DNA from: a virus
Virus record (IMG/VR): IMGVR_UViG_3300009788_000317
Span: 1-22,424 of that record
Direction: 5' to 3' (one strand)
DNA length: 22,424 nucleotides
Made by a program: the position numbers and the translations under genes. The notes under the pieces are model-generated. The model ran no database searches. It was given only the letters and a program-made list of their open reading frames with translations, and was not told the DNA's origin. Below are positions 6,927 through 15,280 of the stretch, in pieces; the stretch's first letter is position 1; each line of letters starts with the position of its first letter.

Positions 6927-7141
6927 GCAAGAAAAAAGCTACCAGAAAGACCGTCCGTCGTACTGTAAAGAGGCCATCACGTAAAGTGATTGAACCAATC
7001 AGCATATTGCCGCTGAGAATGTGCTTGGCGTAAGATCCCGCTGCTCCTAAGAAGCCTAAGCCAGCACGTGGATTGACTCCTGTAGAGAAGGGGATGGCCG
7101 CAGCTGTCTATCACACCCACGCGCATTTATTCGGGATATAA
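6923..7141 (+). pseudogene. Short basic-protein frame interrupted by an in-frame TAA
   Basis: An ATG at 6923 overlaps the previous stop (ATGA) and opens a 72-codon frame that ends at TAA 7139-7141, just before the portal gene. The frame is split by TAA at 7031-7033. The first part (36 residues) is very basic (MSKKKATRKTVRRTVKRPSR). The part after the stop also looks protein-like (DPAAPKKPKPARG, then LTPVEKGMAAAVYHTHAHL). Together they resemble one small basic protein broken by a nonsense change. The alternatives are a real 36-residue protein plus leftover sequence, or an error in the sequence. The region 7034-7144 holds no other gene. No function is recognised; the Lys/Arg/Pro content would suit nucleic-acid binding. 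Confidence 0.4.
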
Positions 7142-7144
7142 GCT

Positions 7145-9589
7145 ATGCCGCAGGAAAAGCCCAAATACCTTCTAGGGCCACAAGGCCAAGAGCTAGTCCC
7201 TATCGGGGAAGTTTCTGATGGGCCTCTTAGCCTGAAGGAAGAGAAGACTTGGCAATCGATCCAGAAGAGTCAGCTATTTGAAATGGCTCTTAGGGATACT
7301 CGTAGTCCTGCTGCCTCACGTGCAAAGCAGCCGTATTGCAATCATGCGTGGGTTTTTGCATCTGCGGCCGCGAACGCAGATAATATTGCTCAGGTAGATT
7401 TCCTGATATGGGAGGAGACGGAAGCAGAACAGACTAGGCGTGCAAAGCAATCTCTACGACGCGGCCGAGTCAAACATACTTCCGCGTGGATTCCTAACAG
7501 GGGCAAGAACCGTAGTATACTCCAACGTCATACTCATACCAAACGGCGGTTTACTGGCAAACATATCAAGGCTCTAGAAGAAGATACAGATCATCCGCTT
7601 AGTAAGTTGTTCCGCAATCCTAATCCTCGTATGGCCGGAGTGACGTTGTGGAAAGCGACAGACGTATACTATCAGCTAGCAGGTAACTGTTATTGGTGGT
7701 TGGTGACAGAGAGCGGTGCGCCATGGTTTCCTGGGGATCGTATTGAACGGATCCTTGTACTTCATCCTGTGGACATGAAGCCATTAATTGATCAAGGTAC
7801 AGGCGTTCAAGTAGGATGGCAATTTGATGTCACGGGAAAATCTGAGGGTCTAGGCGTTGGAGCAAATGGTCAATCAATTAGACTGATGATGCAGGAAGTT
7901 GTTCATTTTCGCAACTTCAATATGGATCATGTGGTTGAAGGTCTCAGCCTTATCAATCCAGCAGCTGGAGCTATCATTCAAGATATAATGGCGCAACAGG
8001 TTAACACTGCTGTTCTTGAAAACGGAGCAGATCCTGGTGGTATTCTGACGAGTGCCGAGCCAATTGATCCCAGAGAGAAACGAAAGATCATCAAGAAGTG
8101 GAATGATCGTCATGGAGGTCCCCATTCTCGTCGAAAGATTGCGGTACTTGATGGGGATCTTAAATGGACGAAGACGGGAATGACTCCAGAGGAGATGCAG
8201 TTTTTCGATCTCCAGTCATTCAATCGGGAAACGGTTATGGCGGTTCTCCGGACGAACAAGTCAGTGCTTGGCTTGACGGAGGACATCAATCATGCCACGC
8301 ATCTTGCGCAGGATCGAGCCTTCTGGCAACGCTCGTTGCTGCCAAGAGTGCGATACTACGAGAGTGTGATTGATAAAACGATTATGGTTATTGAACCAGA
8401 TTCAACGGTTGCTGCGTTTAAGCTAGAGGATGTCGAAGCACTTCAAGAGGATATCACTTCGAAAGTAAAGACAGTCAAGGAGCTTACAGGCCAAGAGATC
8501 CATATGCCACCGGGCCAGGCTCTAGAGCTAGTGGGGATCGATGTAGCGGATTACGATGGTAGCGAAGAGGCTTTGGTCCCGCCGTTGCTGACAACGATTG
8601 ATCGTATCTTAGAAGATGCAGAAGATCCTCCGGAGGATACGGTTGTTGATCCGAATGCTCCGCCTCCAGATGAAGAGCCGGGAGATGAGGAGGATGAACA
8701 GGCTTTGCCTCGATTAAGATTTGAACGACCAGAGGGTTCTTCACTAGCTCATAAACGTGGTATGACGAGTAAGGTTTGGTTTGATCAGGTTACCAAGGAT
8801 ACCAATCGAATACGTGATGCGTTTGCGAAGCTTGTTGGGGCACATGAAAAGTTATTCCGCAAGCGTTTTCGTAATCATGTGTTCAATTTACGCAGAGAAA
8901 CACTCATCAACTTTGAACGAGTGTCTAGGGATAAGCTAGACCGAGTAGCATCTGGATCAAAGGTGAACAAGGATCTCTTTACTCCCGAGGAGATAGAGAC
9001 TATACTCTTCAATCTAGAGCGAGCAGGATTGGACATTACAGCACGTACCGCACCTCTGTACTCCAAGATGATTGAGGATATCACGGACTTTACGGAAAGT
9101 GAGTTAGGAAGGTTTTTCCAGTTTGACCCGACAGACATACAGGTAGAGACTTTTCTACGACGCAGGTCGGTAATGATTCGTAGTGTCAATGGTACAATCA
9201 GACGAGCTCTTCGTGCGGCCATCGCCACGGCTATAATTGAGGGAGCGGGATTCGATCAGCTTCAGAATAGTATTCGTCAGGTATTCAACCAACAGGTAAG
9301 TCCGTTCCGTGAGCTTCGTATTGCCCGAACAGAGACAGCACAAACTATGAGCGGAGTCCGTTCATTGATCTTTGCAGCAGAAGGTGTCAAACGAGTTGTC
9401 TGGGCAACTGCTGGCGACGAAAAGGTTCGTGAAGCCCATGTTATCTTGGGCAGTACAGGACCCCAGAATATCGGTCACAATTTCATGGAGGATCTCGGTG
9501 AACCGGGCACCCTCCTCTACCCGACGGATCCGGATGGTCCGCCGAGGCAAGTCATAAACTGCCGCTGTGTTCTTGTACCAGTAGGCTGA
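7145..9589 (+). CDS. Portal protein fused to a MuF-type head morphogenesis domain
   Basis: An 814-residue fusion. Residues ~50-480 match the HK97-type portal: an LFRNPNPRM segment, WKATDVYYQLAGNCYWWLV, ILVLHPVDM, EVVHFRNFN, a GLSLINPA stretch, NGADPGGIL, and the late NRETVMAVLRTNKSVLG and HLAQDRAFW segments. The portal forms the dodecameric ring through which DNA enters. An acidic Pro-rich linker (~500-535, including PPPDEEPGDEEDEQ) joins it to a C-terminal MuF region. Key MuF signs are RIARTETAQ near residue 725, a R-x-x-H motif (REAH) and the closing VINCRCV with C806 and C808. MuF proteins sit at the portal inside the head and are usually encoded separately next door; some phages fuse the two. 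The ATG at 7145 has only a weak ribosome binding site. The next gene is the prohead protease, as expected. Confidence 0.92.
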   Translation: MPQEKPKYLLGPQGQELVPIGEVSDGPLSLKEEKTWQSIQKSQLFEMALRDTRSPAASRAKQPYCNHAWVFASAAANADNIAQVDFLIWEETEAEQTRRAKQSLRRGRVKHTSAWIPNRGKNRSILQRHTHTKRRFTGKHIKALEEDTDHPLSKLFRNPNPRMAGVTLWKATDVYYQLAGNCYWWLVTESGAPWFPGDRIERILVLHPVDMKPLIDQGTGVQVGWQFDVTGKSEGLGVGANGQSIRLMMQEVVHFRNFNMDHVVEGLSLINPAAGAIIQDIMAQQVNTAVLENGADPGGILTSAEPIDPREKRKIIKKWNDRHGGPHSRRKIAVLDGDLKWTKTGMTPEEMQFFDLQSFNRETVMAVLRTNKSVLGLTEDINHATHLAQDRAFWQRSLLPRVRYYESVIDKTIMVIEPDSTVAAFKLEDVEALQEDITSKVKTVKELTGQEIHMPPGQALELVGIDVADYDGSEEALVPPLLTTIDRILEDAEDPPEDTVVDPNAPPPDEEPGDEEDEQALPRLRFERPEGSSLAHKRGMTSKVWFDQVTKDTNRIRDAFAKLVGAHEKLFRKRFRNHVFNLRRETLINFERVSRDKLDRVASGSKVNKDLFTPEEIETILFNLERAGLDITARTAPLYSKMIEDITDFTESELGRFFQFDPTDIQVETFLRRRSVMIRSVNGTIRRALRAAIATAIIEGAGFDQLQNSIRQVFNQQVSPFRELRIARTETAQTMSGVRSLIFAAEGVKRVVWATAGDEKVREAHVILGSTGPQNIGHNFMEDLGEPGTLLYPTDPDGPPRQVINCRCVLVPVG

Positions 9590-9603
9590 CAAGGAGAGCG
9601 TCC

Positions 9604-10860
9604 ATGCCCGAAGTAATCAAGAGTGCAAGAGTAATCGAAGATCCGGATGAGATCTACAAGTTCATAACGCAACGTGCACGTGAACATCCTTCTGGTCCCG
9701 CCATTCGCACGCATTCGGAGGAAGGCTATATCATTGAGCCTAGCTCTCCGACAGGGATCGTAGTAGACAAAGGTCGTCACAAACTTCCCTCAGCGGATGA
9801 ACTGAAGACTTTGGTCGAAGCTCGTGGTATGCCTTGGAGAGATGACTTTGTTGGTCGCTCTGAATTGTTCTGGACTAGTGATGAGCGAGTAGATGGCGAT
9901 GGAGATATCGTGCGTCAGAACTGGGACTTTTCTCGTTATGAAAAGCTCAGTCGAGTTCTCCACGCTCATAACTGGGCAGGACTGCCAATAGGTCGATCTG
10001 TCAGATGGGACATAGTCAAGCGTAACGAAGAGGACTTCAAGGGACCCGCTTTGTTACAGGTATTCTTGTTTGCACCGCAAGATGTTAATCCTATGGGTGA
10101 ATTGATCAGGAATATGGTCAAGGCACGCTTTCTCACAGAGACGAGTGTAGGATTCCTCCCGCTAAAGATCATCCATGTCGAGGATGAGGATGAACGGGCA
10201 AAGCTAGGTCTTGGTCGGTGGGGCTTGATCTTCGATAGGAGTAAGTTGATCGAGACTTCTACCTGTGCTGTTGCCTGTAACGAGGGAGCACATGTACTCA
10301 ATAGCCTCAAGGCATCAAGAGACTCGGGCTTCCTCAAGGCGGATCACCAAGATATGGTGCGATATCTTGTTGCTGCTCGTCACAAAGAAGATTTGTTGCA
10401 TGAAGAGTCTATCGGGATACTGACGAGTGGATTTGACAAGACCGTTTGTGATGTGTTCAAGGAGCTCTTCCCCGATGAAGTCAAGGAGCCAACGACAACG
10501 GTTGCTCTGGATGATTCTGTTTGCAACTATGTATCGATTGAAAGGCTCCAAAAACAGATCGACGAGATCAAAGAAGTTCAGGCCAAAGTGGCCGAGGAAC
10601 TTATCGGATGGTTCAAGAATCTTAAGGCTGGGTTGGTTGCTCTGTACCCAACGGACGGAACGATCCAAGACTCAGTACGAGGGAAACAAGATCCTGAAGA
10701 TAAGGATGATGACGACGACGACGAGGACGACGATGAATTGTTGGACGAACTCAATGATGACGACGAAGATGATGATGAATCTGTTGAGTCCGATCCTGAT
10801 GGTCGGTCACAGCCTGTGGGTTCCTCATATCTCGAAGAAATCTTTGGGGACAGTGACTAA
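9604..10860 (+). CDS. HK97-type prohead maturation protease with acidic C-terminal extension
   Basis: A 418-residue serine protease of the HK97 gp4 (U35) type. It cleaves the capsid protein's N-terminal region during head maturation. Ribosome binding site AAGGAG at 9591-9596. The core (residues ~85-235) has SDERVDGDGDIV, then VLHAHNWAGLPIG with candidate catalytic H122, then TETSVGF with candidate nucleophile S181, then LIETSTCAVACNEGAHVL with E217. The family is usually ~200 residues, and this one carries ~180 more. The extension has a coiled-coil segment (IERLQKQIDEIKEVQAKVAEE) and an almost pure Asp/Glu tract (~363-398) before a short end, YLEEIFGDSD. The extension may act as an internal scaffold; that is inference. 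The capsid gene follows after 26 nt. Confidence 0.9.
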   Translation: MPEVIKSARVIEDPDEIYKFITQRAREHPSGPAIRTHSEEGYIIEPSSPTGIVVDKGRHKLPSADELKTLVEARGMPWRDDFVGRSELFWTSDERVDGDGDIVRQNWDFSRYEKLSRVLHAHNWAGLPIGRSVRWDIVKRNEEDFKGPALLQVFLFAPQDVNPMGELIRNMVKARFLTETSVGFLPLKIIHVEDEDERAKLGLGRWGLIFDRSKLIETSTCAVACNEGAHVLNSLKASRDSGFLKADHQDMVRYLVAARHKEDLLHEESIGILTSGFDKTVCDVFKELFPDEVKEPTTTVALDDSVCNYVSIERLQKQIDEIKEVQAKVAEELIGWFKNLKAGLVALYPTDGTIQDSVRGKQDPEDKDDDDDDEDDDELLDELNDDDEDDDESVESDPDGRSQPVGSSYLEEIFGDSD

Positions 10861-10886
10861 TCACAACGAACACAGGAGGCATCATT

Positions 10887-12281
10887 ATGCCTTTGACTGA
10901 AGAGGAAAAAGCCGCAAGAGTCAAGAAGCGGCAGGAGGAGCGTGATAAGCTTCTCAGCCGCATCTCGAAGCTTGAGGTTACCGTCGAGGAACAGAAGAGG
11001 ATGATCGGGTCTTACAAGGCCGTCAGCGATGTGCTAGACGGCATAGATCTGAAGGACATCCTGAGCAGGATCGATGAGATCAAGTCTGGTCAGGAGACTC
11101 TCAAAGATCAGATCCGTAAGGACCGAGGTGGTCTGTACATCTCGGGTATTGAGGATGAAGGTCGTGACTTCAATCTCATCAAGGCTCTTGCCGGAGCAGC
11201 GACCAACTGGTCGATGTGGAAGGATACCAAAGAGCACGAGATCATGAAGCAGACTACCGACATTGCTAAGAATGTCGCAGGCATTGACTCGGAAGGTGGC
11301 TGGTTCGTGCCGGACCAGGTCATCGCTGATGTCATTGAGGCTCTGTACGAGGACAGTGTGTTCCTTGCCTTGGATGCAACGACGGGTCGTACTCGTGTGA
11401 GCTTGATCACCGGCTTGACTGGTGCGAAGGTTCGCATTCCGAAGTTCAACTCTGGTATGGTCGCGTTCTGGATTGGGGAAAAGGTGCCGTACACGGCATC
11501 AGAGCCCACCACCGCAGTCGTGACGTTAGACCCCAAGAAATTGGGACTCCTGACCACGCTTACGGATGAGATGGCCACCAGGGCAAGCTTCGGGTTCGAC
11601 AGCCTGCTGAGGAACGACATGCGTCGGGTTGCCGCTGCGGAGATTGATCGTGTTATCCCCTTCGGGTCAGGCACGAACTTTGAGCCGCGTGGTATCATCA
11701 ACGACCCCAACATCAGTCAGTTCTACTTCGAGAATGGAACCACAACTGCTCCTGGGGGAACTCCCATTGGTGGACGTGGTGACTGGTCGAAGATGAACTT
11801 GATGATGCTCCAGCTGGAGAATGCTAAGGTTACCATCAATAACACGGCTGCATGGATCAGTAGTCCGTCATTCTTCAGAGACCTCGCGAACCTTCGTGTT
11901 CTGAACTTCTCAAGTCAGGATGTTGAAGGCGTGGAGCCTGGACCGTATCTGGCGGGTCTGCCGCCACTGACGATGCGGGCCTTGGCGGATCTTCTGGGTG
12001 ACTTTGATAAGACCACCCAGATCGCTGCGAATAGAACGGTCTCCGCAACCACCCCAGGTAGTGCCACTACCTATACTGACCTATTCTTCGGCAACTGGTC
12101 CGAGTGCGTGGTCGGTAGATGGGGCGGGGTCGAGATCCTGAGTGACCAAGGGCTTGCTGGCCAGAACTGGTTTGCTGATCTGCGGTCCATCAAGATGCGG
12201 ATGTACATGGATATTGCTTTCCGGCACACTGAAGCTATCCTGTTCGCCCGTGATGTTCGAGTCTTCTCATATCCGGTGTAA
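10887..12281 (+). CDS. HK97-fold major capsid protein
   Basis: A 464-residue protein behind a strong ribosome binding site, AGGAGG (10874-10879). Residues 1-~105 are a charged coiled coil (EEEKAARVKKRQEERDKLL and on), the delta region. In HK97-like phages this serves as built-in scaffold and is removed by the prohead protease encoded just upstream. The capsid fold follows: DSEGGWFVPDQVIADVIE, ATTGRTRVS, VRIPKFNSG, the E-loop-like GEKVPYTASEPTTAVVTL, LTTLTDEMATRA, GSGTNFEPRGIIN, NTAAWISSPSFFRDL, and a late WGGVEILSD and MYMDIAFRH. Order portal, protease, capsid is the classic HK97 arrangement. A GC-rich hairpin follows 37 nt after the stop. Identification is firm; the cleavage point is not assigned. 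Confidence 0.93.
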   Translation: MPLTEEEKAARVKKRQEERDKLLSRISKLEVTVEEQKRMIGSYKAVSDVLDGIDLKDILSRIDEIKSGQETLKDQIRKDRGGLYISGIEDEGRDFNLIKALAGAATNWSMWKDTKEHEIMKQTTDIAKNVAGIDSEGGWFVPDQVIADVIEALYEDSVFLALDATTGRTRVSLITGLTGAKVRIPKFNSGMVAFWIGEKVPYTASEPTTAVVTLDPKKLGLLTTLTDEMATRASFGFDSLLRNDMRRVAAAEIDRVIPFGSGTNFEPRGIINDPNISQFYFENGTTTAPGGTPIGGRGDWSKMNLMMLQLENAKVTINNTAAWISSPSFFRDLANLRVLNFSSQDVEGVEPGPYLAGLPPLTMRALADLLGDFDKTTQIAANRTVSATTPGSATTYTDLFFGNWSECVVGRWGGVEILSDQGLAGQNWFADLRSIKMRMYMDIAFRHTEAILFARDVRVFSYPV

Positions 12282-12318
12282 ATGTGAGCACTGGATAGTC
12301 AAATCCCTCTGGGCGTTC

Positions 12319-12339
12319 CCCGGGAGTGATCCTCCCGGG
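12319..12339 (+). terminator. Perfect GC-rich hairpin downstream of the capsid gene
   Basis: CCCGGGAG (12319-12326) pairs perfectly with CTCCCGGG (12332-12339) around a 5-nt loop, 37 nt after the capsid stop and 26 nt before the next start. No T-tract follows, so it is not a classical intrinsic terminator. It may instead attenuate transcription or protect the 3' end of the capsid message. Confidence 0.5.
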
Positions 12340-12365
12340 AGCTCCCCTCAGGAAAGGAGGCAGCA

Positions 12366-12848
12366 ATGCCTGCCAATACACTCACGGAAAAGTCAAGTGT
12401 TGTGGCTTCACTTGACGCAGATGCGTACAGTACGGGCACAGTCAATGGTGCTGCGGTTGCAATCTCAAACTTCCGCAAGACGGAAGTGATTGCCAATTAC
12501 GGCACCTTGGGCAGTACCACAACCTGTATCGTCAAAATTCAGAGCTCAACGGACGGTACCACGTTCGCTGATCTTCTGGGTGATGATGGTGTAACGGTTG
12601 TGGCGTTCCCAGCGGTTGTGCCTGGTACTGATGATGATACCGTTTTTCGCGGTCTCATCTACAACGTCGAACTGCCACTCAATACATCCCACCTGCGGGC
12701 TGTAGCGACGATCGGTGTTCTGGCTATGGACTTGAGCGTACTAATGCGGCTGGGTGAGCCGTATGATGCTCCTGTAGTTGCGGATGCCGTTGCTGCCAAT
12801 CTTGGCGGCAACGCATTCTCTGCGATTCACGGCGTGGGTGCGCGATAG
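12366..12848 (+). CDS. Probable capsid decoration (cement) protein
   Basis: A 160-residue protein behind a very strong site, AAAGGAGG (12353-12360), suggesting high expression. It is beta-rich: DADAYSTGTVNGAAVAI, TTTCIVKIQSSTDGTTF, TVFRGLIYNVELPL, LRAVATIGVLAMDLSVLM. The 'DA.AYSTGTVNGAA...' start and the strand-rich middle with SSTDGTTF are typical of small phage head proteins encoded right after the capsid. Flanking hairpins on both sides make it a separately tuned, highly translated unit, as expected for a protein with hundreds of copies per virion. Decoration function is inferred from position, size and expression signals. Confidence 0.6.
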   Translation: MPANTLTEKSSVVASLDADAYSTGTVNGAAVAISNFRKTEVIANYGTLGSTTTCIVKIQSSTDGTTFADLLGDDGVTVVAFPAVVPGTDDDTVFRGLIYNVELPLNTSHLRAVATIGVLAMDLSVLMRLGEPYDAPVVADAVAANLGGNAFSAIHGVGAR

Positions 12849-12873
12849 CGTATCCTGCGGTGTGTTCATGCCG

Positions 12874-12906
12874 CCTTGGCGGGCTGACAAGGCTCGCCAG
12901 GGTTTT
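12874..12906 (+). terminator. Intrinsic terminator after the decoration gene
   Basis: CCTTGGCGGGC (12874-12884) pairs with GCTCGCCAGGG (12892-12902) over 11 positions, including two G-U pairs, around a 7-nt loop. TTTT follows directly (12903-12906). The hairpin starts 26 nt after the preceding stop. The T-run is short, so partial read-through to the downstream tail genes is likely and needed. Confidence 0.65.
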
Positions 12907-12917
12907 CGGAGTATGTA

Positions 12918-13088
12918 ATGACCGAACAAAATCCATGGGTCAGTCCTGATGTTGATAGGGACAGGGAAGCTGAGCTAGAGGATCTAGCAAATCCTGCTCC
13001 TGCTGGTAGTCCGTTCATACTCAGGGCACCAATAAAACGGTCAATTACGTTGCCAACGAGAATCTCGCATGGAACGGAGACACCGTAG
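12918..13088 (+). CDS. Tiny protein of unknown function
   Basis: A 56-residue frame that fills the gap between the terminator and the next gene. GGAG at 12908-12911 lies 6 nt before the ATG. The stop TAG directly abuts the next ATG. The N-terminal half is charged and acidic (DVDRDREAELEDLANP). The C-terminal half is basic and Pro/Ser/Thr-rich (FILRAPIKRSITLPTRI). This looks like a genuine small head-region gene, possibly a short linker or accessory peptide. No family is recognised. Confidence 0.55.
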   Translation: MTEQNPWVSPDVDRDREAELEDLANPAPAGSPFILRAPIKRSITLPTRISHGTETP

Positions 13089-13439
13089 ATGAGTACCCTC
13101 CGTGAATTTCGGTTCAAGCAAGGTTTTACAGGCACGATGCACTTCAAATTTATTGATGAAGATGAAGTGGTGGTGCCTCTGAGTGGTAGTGAAGAGGTAA
13201 ACTTTGGCATCAAGGTAGCAATGGTAGATTCAGTAATTCTTGTTTCGATAAGCGAAACGGATCCTGAACTGGTTGTAGATGGTCCGACAGATGAGGTGCG
13301 TATAACATTCAATTCTACTCATCTAGGAAATTTGGCTCCTGGTACTTATGTAGCAGATTTTTGGATAAAAACAAGTCCCATAATTGTATCTGACACTTTT
13401 ATATTCATCGTTGAGCCTATAGTCGCATTACCTGTGTGA
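13089..13439 (+). CDS. Small beta-sandwich-like structural protein
   Basis: A 116-residue protein starting directly after the previous TAG, made of regular beta strands: REFRFKQGFTGTMHFKFID, VNFGIKVAMVDSVILVSI, EVRITFNST, then APGTYVADFWIKT and DTFIFIVEPIVALP. The pattern (LAPGTY turn, then two strands ending in FxFxV) resembles Ig-like domains found in phage baseplate and virion accessory proteins. Position between the decoration gene and the head-tail connector suggests a virion component. The stop overlaps the next GTG start (GTGA). Confidence 0.55.
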   Translation: MSTLREFRFKQGFTGTMHFKFIDEDEVVVPLSGSEEVNFGIKVAMVDSVILVSISETDPELVVDGPTDEVRITFNSTHLGNLAPGTYVADFWIKTSPIIVSDTFIFIVEPIVALPV

Positions 13440-14071
13440 GTCAAGATATGTTAGTAAATACACAAGATGTACGAAATGCTCTGGGTTGGCCACCTACCAG
13501 AGACGTAGAAGCAGAACGTCTCGGTAAGATTGTAACCGCACAGTGGGAGGTTCAGACCAAACGACTATGGGACGCACGAATTGCTTATGCGTGGAGAACG
13601 GAACTCGATGAATTTGAGAAAGTAGTTATGCTTCCTCTGTATCCGCTCTCTGTAGCCCAGCTTGTTAGTTGGGCGGACGGAGAAACAGAGCCAGCAGATT
13701 TCACCGTTACGCTTACCAGGGATACTGATTATGTAATCGATATGGATACAGGTCAGGTGACTATACTCCAAACTGCGGGATCCAACTGGTTCTTTATCGA
13801 TTGGCGTCATCCCGACAACTGGCTAAAATTTGAGCTTACAGGAGGATACAATGCGAGTACGCTTATTACTGTTCATGATCAAGGGGAAGCTATTAAAGAA
13901 GCACTACTCGTCCAAGCAGTATATCAATATGAACGTAACAAGAGGGAAAATGTAATCGCAACTAGCGTAGCATTGGGCGGGCCAGAAAGTGGTGCCGTTG
14001 GGTTGCGCAACTCGAGTGTTCACCCCTTGTTCCGAGATCTTGCGAGAACATTCAGGCTCAATTCTCTATAA
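13436..14071 (+). CDS. Head-tail connector (gp6-like) protein
   Basis: A 211-residue protein from a GTG overlapping the previous stop (GTGA); an in-frame ATG at 13448 is an alternative start. It begins with a helical segment (VNTQDVRNALGWPPT, then AERLGKIVTAQWEVQTKRLW), then a beta insertion (FTVTLTRDTDYVIDMDTGQVTIL), and a closing helix (HDQGEAIKEALLVQAVYQYERNKR) with a short tail (FRDLARTF). This all-alpha bundle with a beta insertion is typical of HK97 gp6/SPP1 gp15-like adaptors that form a ring under the portal and complete the filled head. Synteny with the following gp10-like and terminator genes supports it. Confidence 0.75.
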   Translation: MSQDMLVNTQDVRNALGWPPTRDVEAERLGKIVTAQWEVQTKRLWDARIAYAWRTELDEFEKVVMLPLYPLSVAQLVSWADGETEPADFTVTLTRDTDYVIDMDTGQVTILQTAGSNWFFIDWRHPDNWLKFELTGGYNASTLITVHDQGEAIKEALLVQAVYQYERNKRENVIATSVALGGPESGAVGLRNSSVHPLFRDLARTFRLNSL

Positions 14072-14844
14072 TGGCCGCAATTGCTTTCAAAGTCATCACC
14101 AGGCCAAACCTGGATAAACTTGCACGTGAGATCAATGTGCGGGCTAAAAGGCTACGAGCAGATCTTACATTATTCTTCAAACAAGATCTTGGGCCAGAGG
14201 TTGCTGCGTTCGTACGCAAGACTATGGATTCTAGAGGCATACAGTCACGTACAGGACAGATCAAGAAGTCTATAGTTGGAGGTGGCACTGCAGGAAGAAG
14301 TCAAGCCGCACTGTTAACAGTTAGTATTATTGGCCCGTCAAAGGTAGAGCAAAGAGCCGTGGTACTTGAGGTGGGTACAAGGAGCGAAAATCCTAGGAGT
14401 GCTATTCCCGATATCACGCCTGTAAATGCAAGATTTCTGACGGTGCCTGCAAATGTTGGAGATGCGGCAAAGATGTCTGTTAGAGATCTGGGCGAGGATC
14501 TTCAAGCACTTATGTTTGGCAAATTAGGAGGAATGAACAACAATGTCGCAGGCAAGTTAGTTAGTGCAATAGCTTTTCAGGAAGAGCGTGAATCTGCAAT
14601 AGCAGAGGAACGAAAGCCAGACTTTAGTGGCCTCACTCCAATTTTCTTCCTGCTGACGTTTGTTAAAGTCAAGCCACGATTTTACGTACGCAGAGGAGTG
14701 GAGGAATACTTTCCCACGATCATGAAGAAGTTGCTAGAGAGAATTGAGAATCTTGATATCTTGAGACAGGGAGAAATGATTGAAGCCTCTGCAAGAAGAG
14801 CAGAAACACTCATATCAACACGTGATACGTTTCAGATTTTCTAA
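14071..14844 (+). CDS. HK97 gp10-like head-tail joining/minor tail protein
   Basis: A 257-residue protein starting in TAATG. Recognisable HK97 gp10-type features: helical FVRKTMDSRGIQSRTGQIKKSI, strand LLTVSIIGP, then VVLEVGTRSENPRS, the Pro-rich stretch and ARFLTVP, and late KPRFYVRRGVEEYFPTIMKKL. The family usually runs 110-150 residues. Here ~60 extra residues lie between the two halves (around GKLGGMNNNVAGKLVSAIAF). Family members join the tail to the head. The stop/start overlap with the next gene (TAATG) supports coupled expression. Confidence 0.75.
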   Translation: MAAIAFKVITRPNLDKLAREINVRAKRLRADLTLFFKQDLGPEVAAFVRKTMDSRGIQSRTGQIKKSIVGGGTAGRSQAALLTVSIIGPSKVEQRAVVLEVGTRSENPRSAIPDITPVNARFLTVPANVGDAAKMSVRDLGEDLQALMFGKLGGMNNNVAGKLVSAIAFQEERESAIAEERKPDFSGLTPIFFLLTFVKVKPRFYVRRGVEEYFPTIMKKLLERIENLDILRQGEMIEASARRAETLISTRDTFQIF

Positions 14845-15269
14845 TGGCATTTACTCCAAGACATCGTTGGCTCAAAGAACTACTTCGTATCCTGAGGGAT
14901 CTGGATAGCAATAAGTATTTTGTACGCAGAGGAGCAATTCTCTGGGATACATTTGCATGGCCTAAGTCATTTGCGGTTTCGGTACGTTGTCCTGAGAATT
15001 TTCCCGCGTCCAGTCAGAATCCTACGCAAACTACTCTGGTTCTCACGGTAGGGACTAGGATCCCTGGACCTGCTGCTAAGGAGGATATTGATGATGAAAC
15101 ATTAGATGTTCTGGAACAGGATATGGTCGATGCGTTAAGTGCTCTGAAAAGGTTTACAACAGAGAACGATAACGTCATCATCAACTCCGAATTGCAAGGT
15201 AGTGTCGAATGGCACAGTGCCGATTTTAATGTTCAAGGTTACGTTGTTACGTTCATGATTTCTTACTGA
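14844..15269 (+). CDS. Probable tail terminator (tail completion) protein
   Basis: A 141-residue alpha/beta protein, starting in TAATG. It has an N-terminal helix (HRWLKELLRILRDLD), a strand (FAVSVRCPENFP), a strand (TTLVLTVGTRIPG), an acidic helix (LDVLEQDMVDALSALKRF), and a final strand (NVQGYVVTFMIS). This order and the gene's place between the gp10-like and tail tube genes match lambda gpU/SPP1 gp17-type tail terminators, which cap the tube and bind the head connector. Confidence 0.68.
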   Translation: MAFTPRHRWLKELLRILRDLDSNKYFVRRGAILWDTFAWPKSFAVSVRCPENFPASSQNPTQTTLVLTVGTRIPGPAAKEDIDDETLDVLEQDMVDALSALKRFTTENDNVIINSELQGSVEWHSADFNVQGYVVTFMISY

Positions 15270-15280
15270 AAGGAACTCAA

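Noticed and set aside
7072-7140. Possible promoter (TTGACT and TATAAG elements) before the portal gene
   Set aside because: The two elements are much too far apart for a sigma-70 promoter, so I do not call it.
10427-10900. Plus-strand alternate-frame ORF in the protease extension
   Set aside because: It arises from the Asp/Glu codon run read out of frame (Met/Thr/Arg repeats) and has no supporting start signal.
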